DNA of 64,000 nucleotides from Cynocephalus volans (GCF_027409185.1 NC_084461.1:143203001-143267000); one strand, 5' to 3'; shown: positions 51,676 to 62,544, counted from the first letter of the stretch. Notes: a model not told the origin generated them from the letters alone. Translations and numbers: made by a program.

Positions 51676-52809
51676 TATGTATATATGCATATGTATGTGT
51701 TGGTTCTTTTGAACCACGAAATATACCAGGTAGTGTCTGGTGTCAAGTTTGCTCTTTCTGTGCAACAATTTCCTCTAATTATCTCTGAATCTTTCATAAG
51801 TCATTTCATACACACAAAGCTGTGTTGGTGATGGTGGAGCAAGGAATTAAAGTACAGTACTCAGAAGGGAGATATGATTTTTTTTCACATTGTCCTTCTG
51901 TGAAGTCCAGCATTTTAGTAGCATTATTGCTGAGGAGCATGGTAGGTCTAGGCTTCCCAGTGGAGACAAACAACAAAGCAAGCAGGTGGCTGTCCAAGCT
52001 GAATACAAAAAGAGAACATATTTTGGAGAAACAGCTTTGTACAGGTATGAGATATATATTCTCAAATTTGCCAGAATGTAATCCTCTTAAAGGGGAAATT
52101 CTGATGCTTGGTTTGCATCGTCAAGATGCTACATAAATGACCATATATCTGCCAAATTCATTGCCATTGTCATGCTCTTGAATTCTCTCTTTTCTTGCTA
52201 TTTCCCTAGGGAAAAAAAAATAATGTCAATTCTATTAACAATGCTGCTAATAGACCTTGTTTGCCCCAATTCTAATAAGGGATTTCATTGCATATAGTCA
52301 TTCACATATAATTCAAATCCAGAGAGTTACAAAGCTTGAGTACATTAGAGATACCAGGTCTAGCACATTCACTTAAATGTGAGGCCCACAGAGATGAAAT
52401 GACTAATTTACATAACTTATTATACCTTCCTACTCTAGAATTTTTTTTTCCTATTGAGAATAGAAAAGGTCTACCTACCTTCTCCTTCGTTAATTGATTA
52501 CTAATTAAAACCTATCAAAAAATAAAATCAGGTGTTAACCTTTTGTTTAGAGACAACTGTAACTTAGCTATTATTTATTCCTTGTTGAACGATTAAATAA
52601 TGTTAATGAGAAAAACATTCCTATTCTACAAGAACATATGTAAAAATCCACAATCTCACCCATGTAAATTATTTTTTAACTTGTGAAAAAAATTCAGTCC
52701 TGAAAACATCACTAAGAGTTTTCTTTTATGACACAAATCAGAAATGAATAATAAATATTTTGATAGAAAAAAATGATAAAAAAAACATCTAACAAGGTAA
52801 CAGTTGACA
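51676..52809. other. No gene seen
   Basis: Overlapping frames on both strands at 51806-52136 (up to 104 codons) have no recognisable domain. AT-rich thereafter. Confidence 0.45.
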
Positions 52810-53215
52810 GGTTCTTTTCTTTCAGCACTTTAAAGACATCATTCCTTTGTGTCCTGGCTTATTAAATTTCTGACAGTCCGTCTGCTGAAAGTTGTTGCTG
52901 TACTCCTATGTAAGCTTTGTTTCTGCTGGTTAATTTTAAGATTTCCTCTTTACCACCGGTTTTCAGAAATTTGATAATGATGTCCTTTGAATGGTGTGTG
53001 TGTTGTCAGTGCATGTGTTTATCTTGCATAGGATTTGTAGAGCTTCATGGGTCTGTGAGTTATAGCTTTTAATGAAAGTGTAAAAAAATTATTAAGCACT
53101 GTTTCTTCAACTTTTTTCTATCCCCAACTTCCTCTTTACATATGGGACTTCAACCGCATGTATATTAGCTCTCTTAATTATTGTACCACACAGGCCACTG
53201 AAGTTCCATTCTTTT
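52810..53215 (-). mobile_element. Old L1 fragment, antisense, ORF1 region
   Basis: 'cagcactttaaagacatcat', 'tttcagaaatttgataatga' and 'caaccgcatgtatattagct' correspond, in reverse, to the ORF1 coding part of old L1s. It is followed by a T run at 53213-53231, perhaps an unrelated slippage tract. Confidence 0.65.
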
Positions 53216-53231
53216 TTTTTTTTTTTTTTTA

Positions 53232-53728
53232 ACAGGGATAAATACAGGGTTCTGTGCTTGGATAAAAAATAAGTTTGAATAAAAATGAACAGAGAATTTT
53301 TTAATGGTATCATACATACCATTTAGGTGTTTTAGGCAATAGCACAATCAACGTGAGTTGAAAACATGTTGAGGTCTCCAATGGGAGTAAGTTTAAACGA
53401 GAGGGAAAAGATAAAGAAGAGATGTGGAAACCAGATTCTATCATAAACAGGAGAAGATTTTAGGAGGGTTTAGCTTAAATTAGAGAGAACGTTCTATGTG
53501 TCTTCATTTAAGTGGTTGCTATGCAGTCTTTCCCTAAGAAATTATTGCATATTGCTACAAAGTTGAGGAATAGGAGTAGGGTACAGTTTTTACTTGCAGC
53601 ACAAACAATGGGAGAAGAGCAATGGGAGAAAACAGATTCTGAAAACCACTTGCCAGGGATGCTGGAGGATATTCAGGGGTTTGATAGGTAACAAGGAAAT
53701 TACACATAACTCTCAGCATCAGGAATCT

Positions 53729-53730
<2 letters not shown>
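53232..53730. other. No gene or named repeat
   Basis: Purine-rich sequence. Nothing recognised. Confidence 0.4.

Positions 53731-53799
<69 letters not shown>
53731..53799 (+). repeat. (AC)n microsatellite, about 34 units
   Basis: Uninterrupted AC run. Source of the Cys-Val minus-strand frame. Confidence 0.98.
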
Positions 53800-53801
<2 letters not shown>

Positions 53802-54137
53802 AATTGTTGTACTCTTCCTGTTTTACATTGTTTCTTCTTGACTATAGCTAATTTATTGAAACTCTCCCCGAATGATTTATGTCATGTTTTTAGATGTGAC
53901 CCCTAAGACTGTGCTACATGTCTGCAATAGTTGCCATGGCCTTTGTAGAATTTAGGTTCCGAAGACACAGACTATGAACTAGGTGGGTGATGAGTGGAAT
54001 TGGCAGGAGGATGGTGAATTGATGCTTTGGATTCTTGATGTTATGTTCCTGAATTAAAAATATATTTATATGTATATATGTGTGTTTATATGTATATATA
54101 TGGATGATGCTTTTATTTATTATAATATTTATTATTT

Positions 54138-54176
<39 letters not shown>

Positions 54177-54354
54177 TATTTTTTTAAATTTTATTTTGTC
54201 GATATACATTGTGGCTGATTATTGCTCCCCATCACCAAAACCTCCCTTCCTTCTCCCTCCCCCCCTCCCCCCCAACACTGTCCTTTCTGTTTGCTTGTCG
54301 TATCAACTTCAAATAATTGTGGTTGTTATATCTACTTCCCCCCCCCCGGTTTTT

Positions 54355-54365
54355 TTTTTGTGTGT

Positions 54366-54399
<34 letters not shown>
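54355..54399 (+). repeat. (TG)n tract in the L1 3' UTR
   Basis: Interrupted TG run next to a C-run (about 54338-54347). The same arrangement is in the L1 piece at 10575-10623. Confidence 0.9.
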
Positions 54400-54401
<2 letters not shown>

Positions 54402-54415
54402 TTATATATTAATTT

Positions 54416-57400
54416 TTAGCTCCCACCAATAAGTGAGAACATGTGGTATTTCTCTTTCTGTGCCTGACTTGTTTCACTTAATATAATTCTCTCAAGGTCC
54501 ATCCATGTTGTTGCAAATGGCAGTATTTCATTCGTTTTTATAGCTGAGCAGTATTCCATTGTGTAGATGTACCACATTTTCCGTATCCACTCATCTGATG
54601 ATGGGCATTTGGGCTGGTTCCACTTCTTGGCTATTGTAAAGAGTGCTGCGATGAACATTGGGGAACAGGTATACCTTCGACGTGATGATTTCCATTCCTC
54701 TGGGTATATTCCCAACAGTGGGATGGCTGGGTCGTATGGTAGATCTATCTGCAATTGTTTGAGGAACCTCCATACCATTTTCCATAGAGGCTGCACCATT
54801 TTGCAGTCCCACCAACAATGTATGAGAGTTCCTTTTTCTCCGCAGCCTCGCCAGCATTTATCGTTCACAGTCTTTTGGATTTTAGCCATCCTAACTGGAG
54901 TTAGATGTATCTCAATGTGGTTTTGATTTGCATTTCCCGGATGCTGAGTGATGTTGAGCATTTTTTCATATGTCTCTTGGCCATTTGGATATCTTCCTTA
55001 GAGAAATGCCTATTTAACTCTTTTGCCCATTTTTTAATTGGGTTGCTTGTTTTCTTCTTGTAAAGTTGTTTGAGTTCCTTATATATTCTGGATATTAATC
55101 CTTTGTCAGATATATATTTTGCAAATATTTTCGCCCACTCTGTTGGTTGTCTTTTAACTCTTTTAATTGTTTCTTTTGCTGTGCAGAAGCTTTTTAGTTT
55201 GATATAATCCCATTTGTTTATTTTTCCTTTGGTTGCCCGTGCTTTTGGGGTCGTATTCATGAAGTCTGTGCCCAGTCCTATTTCCTGAAGTGTTTCTCCT
55301 ATGTTTTCTTTAAGAAGTTTTATTGTTTCAGGGTGTATATTTAAATCCTTAATCCATTTTGAGTTGATTTTAGTATACGGCGAGAGGTATGGATCTAGTT
55401 TCATTCTCCTGCATATGGATATCCAGTTATCCCAGCACCATTTGCTGAAGAGGCAGTCCCTTCGCCAGTGAATAGGCTTGGTGCCTTTGTCAAAGATCAG
55501 CTGACAGTAAGTGTGTGGGTTGATTTCTGGATTCTCTATTCTATTCCATTGGTCAGTGTGTCTGTTTTTATGCCAGTACCATACTGTTTTGGTTATTATA
55601 GCTTTGTAGTAGAGCTTAAAGTCAGGTAGTGTTATGCCTCCAGCTTTATTTTTTTTGCTCAGCATTGCTTTGGCTATGCATGGTCTTTTATTGTTCCATA
55701 TAAATGTCTGGATAGTTTTTTCCATTTCTGAGAAAAATGTCATTGGAATTTTGATGGGGATTGCATTGAATTTGTATATCACTTTGGGTAGTATGGACAT
55801 TTTCACTATGTTGATTCTTCCAATCCAAGAGCATGGGATATCTTTCCATCTTCCTGTATCCTCTCTAATTTCTCTCAGCAGTGGTTTGTAGTTCTCATTA
55901 TAGAGATTTTTCACCTCCTTGGTTAACTCAATTCCTAAGTATTTTATTTTTTTGGTGGCTATTGTAAATGAGCAGGCTTTCTTGATTTCTCTTTCTGCAT
56001 GTTCACTATTGGAGAAAAGAAATGCTACTGATTTTTGTGTGTTGATTTTGTATCCTGCTACTGTGCTGAAATCATTTATCAATTCCAAGTTTTTTTGTAG
56101 AGGTTTTAGGCTGTTCGATATATAGGATCATGTCATCTGCAAACAGGGACAGTTTGACTTCATCTTTTCCAATCTGGATGCCCTTTATTTCCTTCTCTTC
56201 TCTGATTGCTCTGGCTAGTACTTCCAACACTATGTTGAATAGGAGTGGTGAGAGTGGGCATCCTTGTCTAGTGCCTGTTCTTAAAGGAAAAGCTTTCAGC
56301 TTTTCCCCATTCAGGATGATATTGGCTGTGGGTTTGGCATAAATGGCTTTAATTATGTTGAGATACTTTCCCTCTATACCTAACTTATAGAGGGTCTTTG
56401 TCATGAATGAGTGCTGAACTTTATCAAATGCTTTTTCAGCATCTATAGAGATGATCATATGGTCCTTGTGTTTGAGTTTATTAATATGGTGTATCACATT
56501 TATTGATTTGCGTATGTTGAACCAACCTTGCATCCCTGGGATGAATCCCACTTTATCGTGATGAATAATTTTACGTATGTGTTGTTGTATTCTGTTTGCT
56601 AGTATTTTAGTGAGGATTTTTGCTTCTATATTCATCAAGGATATTGGCCTGTAGTTTTCTTTTTTGGTTATATCTTTACCTGGTTTTGGTATCAGGATGT
56701 CGTTTGCTTCATAGAATGAGTTTGGGAGATTTGCGTCCGATTCAATCTTTTGGAATAGTTTGTAAAGAATCGGTGTCAATTCCTCTTTGAATATTTGGTA
56801 AAATTCTGCTGTGAATCCATCTGGTCCTGGGCTTTTCTTTGTTGGGAGCCTTCTGATAACAGCTTCAATCTCCTTTATTGTTATTGGTCTGTTCAAATTT
56901 TCTACGTCTTCATGGTTCAGTTTTGGGAGCTTGTGTGTGTCCAGAAATTTATCCATTTCCTCCAGATTTTCAAATTTGTTGGCGTATAGTTGTTTATAGT
57001 AGTCTCGAATGATTCCTTGTATTTCAGATGAATCAGTTGTAATATCGCCTTTTTCATTTCTAATTTTTGTTATTTGAGTCTTCTCTCTTCTTTTTTTTGT
57101 TAGCCATGCTAATGGTTTGTCAATTTTATTTATCTTTTCAAAAAACCAACTTTTTGATTCGTTGATCTTTTGAATTGTTTTTTGGTTTTCAATTTCATTC
57201 AGTTCTGCTCTGATCTTAATGATTTCTTTCCGTCTGCTAACTTTAGGTTTGGATTGTTCTTGTTTTTCTAGTTCTTTAAGGTGAAGTGTTAGGTTGTTCA
57301 CTTGCCATCTTTCCATTCTCCTGAAGTGAGCATTTAATGCAATAAATTTTCCCCTCAATACTGCTTTTGCAGTATCCCACAGGTTTTGGTATGATGTATC

Positions 57401-58239
57401 ATTGTTTTCATTAGTTTCAATAAATTTTTTGATTTCCTGCTTGATTTCTTCTTGGACCCATATGTCATTAAGTAGAATGCTGTTTAATTTCCATGTGTTT
57501 GTATAGTTTCCAGAGTTTCGTTTGTTATTAATTTCTAGTTTTAATCCATTGTGGTCTGAGAAATTACATGGGATAATTCCAATTTTTTTGAATTTATTGA
57601 GACTTGATTTGTGACCTAATATGTGATCTATCCTGGAGAATGATCCATGTGCTGATGAGAAAAATGAATATTCTGAGGTTGTTGGGTGGAATGTTCTGTA
57701 GATATCTGCCAATTCCAATTGGTCTAGAGTCTTGTTTAGATCTTGTGTTTCTCTACTGATTCTTTGCCTAGATGATCTGTCTCATATTGACAGTGGGGTG
57801 TTCAGGTCCCCTGCTATTATGGTGTTAGTGTCTATTTCCTTCTTTAGGTCTAATAGAGTTTGTTTTATAAATCTGGCTGCTCCAACATTGGGTGCATACA
57901 TATTTATGATTGTTATGTCTTCTTGATGGATCAGTCCTTTTATCATTAAGTAGTGTCCCTCATTGTCTCTTTTTATGGTTTTTAGTTTAAAGTCTATTTT
58001 GTCAGATATAAGAATAGCTACTCCTGCTCGTTTTTCTTTTCTGTTTGCATGGTAAATCTTTTTCCATCTTTCACTCTTAGTCTGTGTGAATCTTTATGGG
58101 TGAAGTGGGTCTCTTGTAGGCAGCATATAGTTGGGTCCTGCTTTTTGATCCAGTCAGCCAGTCTGTGTCTTTTAATTGGGGAATTTAAGCCTTTTACATT
58201 AAGAGTTGTTATTGAAAGGTGTTGATTTATTCCTAGCAT
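54416..58239 (-). pseudogene. L1 ORF2 (endonuclease-reverse transcriptase), disrupted
   Basis: ORF2 normally nicks target DNA and reverse-transcribes L1 RNA. Start ATG at 58237-58239 (MLGINQHLSITTLNVKGLNS), then the endonuclease with the QETH motif. RT palm FADD box at 56132-56143 and RT segment with [13 protein letters not shown] at about 56240-56290. The C-terminal zinc-knuckle-like CX3C-X7-H-X4-C is at 54803-54856. Total length fits about 1,275 codons. Lesions: frameshift near 58030, a TGA replacing the tryptophan of the PLSxWDR-type motif at 57782-57784, loss of two bases near 56093 just after the RT active site, and loss of one base near 54910. The catalytic motifs themselves remain readable. 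Confidence 0.92.
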
Positions 58240-58426
58240 TTTATTGGTTGTTTGGTTGCCTTAGGTGTCTTTTGTTCCTTGCTTTCTGATTTACTGTTTG
58301 TTTTCTGTGTTTGTTGGTTCCTTAGGTTGTAGATAGTGTTTTTGTTAGCTTGTTTTCTCTTCATGAATGCCATTTTTATTATACTAGTGGGTTTAGATTT
58401 TTCTTGGCTTTTTATGGCAGTGGTAG

Positions 58427-59405
58427 TTATTTTTCAGGACCCAAACCCAGTACTCCCTTGAGGATTTCTTGTAAGGGTGGTCGTGTGGTAGTGAACTCCC
58501 GCAGTTTTTGTTTGTCTGAGAAATATACTATTTGCCCCTCATTTCGGAAGGATAGCCTTGCAGGGTAAAGTATTCTTGGCTGGCAATCTTTGTCTTTAGT
58601 ATTTTGAAAATATCATCCCAATCCTTTCTAGCTTTTAGGGTTTGTGATGAAAAGTCTGATGTTAACCTGATTGGGGCTCCCTTATAGGTGATTTGACGCT
58701 TCTCTCTTGCAGCTTTTAAGATTCTCTCCTTGTCTCTGAGTTTTGCCAATTTGACTATGACATGTCTTGGAGAAGGTCTTTTTGGGTTGAATACATTTGG
58801 AGATCGTTGAGCTTCCTGGATCTGAAGATCTGTGATTTTTCCTATACCTGGGAAGTTTTCTGCCACTATTTTGTTGAATATGTTTTCAATGGAATCTCCA
58901 TTTTCCTCCCCTTCTGGAATACCCATGACTCGGATATTTGAGCGCTTAAGGTTGTCTGATATCTCTCTCAGATTTTCTTCAATGTCCTTGATTCTTTTTT
59001 CTTTCTTTTTGTCTGCTTGTGTTATTTCAAACAGCCCATCTTCATGTTCTGAGGTTCTCTCTTCAACTTCGACAAGCCTGCTGGTTAAACTCTCCGTTGT
59101 GTTTTTTATTTCGTTGAATAACTTCTTCAGTTCAGCAAGTTCTGCTACATTTTTTTTCAGGACATTGATTTCCTTGTACATTTCCTCTTTCAGATCCTGT
59201 ATACTTTTCCTCATTTCATCATGATGCTAGCTGAGTTTTCTTGTATCTCATTCAGTTTCCTTAGAATTACCAGTCGAAATTCCTTATCAGTTATTTCAAG
59301 GGCTTCTTGTTCTATAGGATCTAAAGTTTGAGATTTATTAACTTTTGGTGGTGTACTTTCTTGATTTTTTGTATTTCTGGTATCTTTTTTTTGGTGTTTA
59401 TTCAT
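58427..59405 (-). pseudogene. L1 ORF1 (RNA-binding chaperone), disrupted
   Basis: ORF1 protein coats L1 RNA as a trimer. The start at 59405 gives MNKHQKKDTRNTK. A heptad-rich coiled-coil follows (about 58960-59210), then the RRM-like domain with NIRVMGIPEGEE (about 58900-58935) and the C-terminal domain ending at a TAA at 58427-58429. Frames are broken by single-base losses near 59214 and near 58586. The large middle frame (58528-59214) covers most of the coiled coil and RRM. Confidence 0.9.
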
Positions 59406-60971
59406 TGTGGCAGGGGGTGTCACAGTCCACCGGTTTGAAACTGATGACTAACTAGGATGTTGCTGTGGTTGCCAATTTCGTATGGCTCCCTCCATGACTG
59501 CTCAGTTGGCCTCTAGTGCCTTGTGTGTGTGGTTGCCTTGGGTCTTGGGCTTCTCCGGGGAGCCACCTTTCTGGTCAGCTTGGACTCTGCTGGGCTGGTG
59601 GATCACGTACCACAGGGTGTGTGATCTCTGTTGAGCTTTCACTTCCTGTGCAGGACTTCTCCCTGTTCTGTGTGCTCTGGCCCAGGCTGTTAGATCGTGC
59701 AGTGGCGACCCCACTGGGTGTGTGGTTTCTGTTGAGTCTCCGCCTCCCTGGCCGCACGTCTCCCCACTCTGTGCGCACTGTGCTGGGCTGGGGCGTGTCT
59801 TCTGCACCCCTCGTCTATCAGCTGGGCCTTCAAGACCCTGCTAGGCACCGCCTTGCCCAGGAATTCTACCAGGTTTCTGCTAGGCACAGACGACCGGTCT
59901 CTCTGGGTGCCTTTGTAGCACTATGTAGATCTTTCTCGGGTCTTGTTCACCTTTGTATACCCCCAGTATAAACCGAGTCTAGCGCCCACCTGCAGCCTGG
60001 TCTCCGGCAGGTTCAAGCGGACCTGGGAACTCTCCTACCACACTATTCCCAACCAGAAATTCGTTAGGCTTTTTTCCAAACTGGTGGCCGCAGAGATGGT
60101 ATCTGCCTCCCAGTAACAGGGAGTTTACCTGGGGCTGGAGTCCAGGGTGTGGTGGAGTGACAGTCGCCCCGCCCGTACCTCCTTGCCCTCCCGACACTGG
60201 CCGGGGACGCCCCCCCGCCACCAGCCCCGCCAGAGAACCGTGGAGGGAGTGGGAGCGGAGGCCGGTCTGCAGGCTAAGGAGGCCGGTCTGCAGGCTCCGG
60301 AAAGCCCCGCGCCAGGCCAAGCAAGTGGGAGGGCTCAGTGATGGCCGAGCAGGGCTTAGCTGCCCGCACCTGGGAAAATGGAGGCAGCACCGGGGCGGTG
60401 AGTGGCCTGGTGGTGCAGGCGGGAGCCGCGTGGGCATCCACCCCCCGAACAGAGCTGTGCCAGGGATCACTCACAGTGCTGTGCCAGGTCGGGCACTCAC
60501 TCTGTCTCTGGTTTGCCGCCTTCCCAGTTCTTGGCCGCTGCCGCCTCGGGCTGTTCAGTCACGGCGCGGCTCGGGTGCTCCCAGGAATCTTCTTTAATGC
60601 CGGCCTGAAACCTCGAATCCTGAATAGGGTAGCTGGCCACCTTCAGCGCGGCCCCGGCCTCCGGGGTCCTGTCTGCATCCACAGCAGCCCTGGCGCCGTG
60701 TTCCCTGTTTCGAGACTCGCTTTTGCAGCTAAGAAACAGTTCTTTTCCTGCTCCACACTTCAAAGCTGTTGCCTGTAAATGAGGTAGCCTCTCCTGCGGG
60801 GGGTAAAGTGGCAGTCACCCCCCACGACCGGCCAGCAGCAGCAGTCCTCCCTTAAGAGATGGCGAGAGGAAGGTACACAAGTTTCCTGGCTGCCTGAGGC
60901 CCAGTGGCCACCTTTTCCACCTCAGCTACTCCGTGCCAGCCGCTGCAGCCGCCGCCATCTTGAAAACCCCC
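59406..60971 (-). promoter_or_regulatory. L1 5' UTR / promoter, GC- and CpG-rich
   Basis: In contrast to the AT-rich surroundings this 1.56 kb is strongly GC- and CpG-rich, especially 60000-60800. It contains degenerate tandem units of about 100 bp at 59510-59800. A YY1-like CAAGATGGCGGC lies on the minus strand at 60951-60962, about 10 bp from the element start; in human L1 a YY1 site at this place sets the transcription start. The many overlapping frames on both strands here (up to 163 codons) follow from the low stop content of GC-rich DNA. Confidence 0.85.
60951..60962 (-). promoter_or_regulatory. YY1-like site at the L1 start
   Basis: Minus strand CAAGATGGCGGC matches the YY1 core AAGATGGCGGC. 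The position and orientation are as in the human L1 promoter. Binding is inferred, not shown. Confidence 0.65.
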
Positions 60972-60986
60972 TATTATTTTTATTTA

Positions 60987-61559
60987 AAGATTAAGATGTT
61001 AAGGCTTAAATGGACTTCTGTTACTACAACTGTCCCCTACCAGAACTGGGTATAGAGTGCTATTTCTTGGGTTCAGATATTTTGCTTTAGACCTGTGGCA
61101 AGCCTAGTAAAACAGTGCCAGCGACATCATCATTAGCCATATTTATGGATGATGCTTCATGCTTGCAGCATTTCTGCCTGGGTAAACTTAACCAGCTATT
61201 TCTCAGGAATTGTGTCCTATAGGCAGCATTCATGAAACTGACCAAGTTTCTAAAGATAGCAGTAGAACCTACTTATGTCTTAGGTTGAGATGATACATCT
61301 TTGACAGCAACAGAGTACTTAAAAAAATACATACTCAACAGCAAGATGACCAGAAGATGTTCTGGTGTGTTACAAGTGCTGTTAAATAAATAGTGAGTGA
61401 TAATTTTTAAATACAGAGGAGGGTATGTATGCAGCCAATAAAGCTGATAAAAATCAGAAAGAGAATCCAAAAGGGTCCCAGTGTTGTCAGACTTTTCAAG
61501 CAGTAAGAGCTGTGTAGGAATCCTTCTGTGAACCACAGAAATAATAAACACTGAGCCCA
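60987..61559. other. Unique sequence between L1 and the GABRA6 promoter
   Basis: No repeat or exon recognised. A minus-strand 95-codon frame at 61273-61560 has no family likeness. Confidence 0.5.
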
Positions 61560-62020
61560 TTGGAACATAATCTCAATCAGCAAGAGGCCACTGCTTTCCA
61601 GATTTCCTCACAGGGCCCTACTAATTCAATGCCAAAACTAGCAGTGGATTTCTTCCTTCTAATCTCCCCTAATGCCTTATTCAATTATTGTCACTGCTCT
61701 CCGACCATGCACTGTCCCTTCAGACTCTCATTTCCCAACTGAGTCAGTGAGAGGAGGCTCGGTGTCCATAGGACATAGTCTAAGACCACGGACCACCTTG
61801 TTTCACGTGAAAAGAAAGACACAAGAAAGAGGGGAGCAGGGGGAGCCCTCAAAGTTTTCTGGTAACCGCCTTATCTATTGGATTACTGACTAGAAGCAAA
61901 CAAGGAACAAGGATATGTGGAGTTTGGAAGATTTCTCTAGTTGATTGGCAAAGGACACCTGGTCAGAGGGGAGGAAGATACTGGGAGCGGGGTGAACTGG
62001 GCATTTCAGTGCACCATAGG
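61560..62020 (+). promoter_or_regulatory. Presumed GABRA6 promoter and 5' UTR
   Basis: This unique sequence runs up to the GABRA6 start codon. I see no TATA box. Short motifs present are an AP-1-type TGAGTCA (61740-61746), an E-box CACGTG (61804-61809), two inverted CCAAT boxes ATTGG (61877-61881 and 61944-61948), a GGATTA homeobox-type site (61880-61885) and an NFI half-site TTGGC (61945-61949). NFI proteins are known regulators of Gabra6 in cerebellar granule cells, so the last is plausible, but a half-site is weak evidence. The exact transcription start cannot be set from sequence alone. Confidence 0.45.
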
Positions 62021-62058
62021 ATGGCATCCCCTCTGCCCTGGCTGTACATTATTCTTTG
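62021..62058 (+). CDS. GABRA6: GABRA6 exon 1 (coding part): start codon and most of the signal peptide
   Basis: The exon encodes MASPLPWLYIILW up to the second base of codon 13 and ends at a consensus donor, GTGAGTAAG, at 62059. The ATG at 62021 has A at -3 and G at +4, a strong Kozak context. The hydrophobic run PLPWLYIILW is the core of a cleavable signal peptide that continues into exon 2 (predicted end near residue 19). It sends the subunit to the ER and on to the plasma membrane. From family knowledge, GABRA6 makes the alpha-6 subunit of pentameric GABA-gated chloride channels, used mainly in cerebellar granule cells. The alpha-6 identity rests on the N-terminus and exon 2, which differ among alpha paralogues. 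The transcription start is not visible, so the 5' UTR limit is unknown. The exon is too short to show up as an open frame alone; it was found by joining it in phase to exon 2. Confidence 0.9.
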
Positions 62059-62260
62059 GTGAGTAAGACTATTTTTTTTTTCTTTTCTGATTTTTACTTT
62101 TAACTCAGAGGAAAGAGAAATCACCCATCCACTGGGTGACTTCTTTGCCAAACCATGGAAGAAGCCAGGGGTGGTGTAGCATGTATTTGCAGTGGGGTGG
62201 ACAAGGTGGGTAAGACGAAATACCTTCCCTGAGGCCAGAAGTGAGGATCTGTTCTTACAG

Positions 62261-62379
62261 GCTAGAGAGTGCCCTAGGGAAACTTGAGGATGAAGGCAAC
62301 TTCTACTCAGAGAACATCAGTCGGATCTTGGATAACTTGCTTGAAGGCTATGACAATCGGTTGCGGCCGGGATTTGGAG
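62261..62379 (+). CDS. GABRA6: GABRA6 exon 2: signal-peptide end and N-terminal helix of the extracellular domain
   Basis: The acceptor is ...TTCTTACAG at 62252-62260 and the donor is GTAAGAAG from 62380. The exon is 119 nt and reads codon 13 (third base) to codon 53 (first base). Residues 14-19 complete the signal peptide and mature protein probably starts at K20 ([12 protein letters not shown]). ENIS at residues 30-33 is an N-glycosylation sequon (N31). [20 protein letters not shown] is the conserved N-terminal alpha-helix and loop of Cys-loop receptor alpha subunits. The [15 protein letters not shown] form and the preceding EGNFYSEN favour alpha-6 over alpha-1, -2, -3, -4 and -5, which I recall having [12 protein letters not shown] and different N-termini. 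No frame break is seen, so the gene looks intact here. Confidence 0.95.
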
Positions 62380-62544
62380 GTAAGAAGCTGCTTCATTGCT
62401 AGACCAAACTCCTGTAGTCATCTGCCCTGATTACCCTGGAAGACCCCAAGGAGTTGGAAAGGAAGTAAGATATAAGAGTGGTAAGGTGGAGGGGTTCTGG
62501 AGAGAGACCACATGTGTCTTCCCACCGGTCTCTGCCCCTTCCAC

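Larger units (their letters stand above)
54145..60971 (-). mobile_element. Full-length, recently inserted L1 LINE, antisense
   Basis: A perfect 15-bp target-site duplication TATTATTTTTATTTA (54130-54144 and 60972-60986) encloses a complete element: 1.56-kb GC-rich 5' UTR (59406-60971), ORF1 (58427-59405), ORF2 (54416-58239), a short 3' UTR with a G-rich tract and a (TAAA)n tail at the left end. Long frames survive (548 and 395 codons in ORF2, 228 in ORF1), so decay is light. At least two ORF1 and four ORF2 lesions make autonomous movement unlikely. It is the youngest LINE in the window and gives the reference for the other copies. Its 5' end lies 1,050 bp from the GABRA6 start codon. Confidence 0.96.

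Noticed and set aside
53555-53794. Cys-Val rich frame
   Set aside because: Translation of the (AC)n microsatellite.
59979-60470. 163-codon minus-strand frame in GC-rich DNA, sense to the L1
   Set aside because: Located in the L1 5' UTR; proline/glycine-rich composition follows from GC content.
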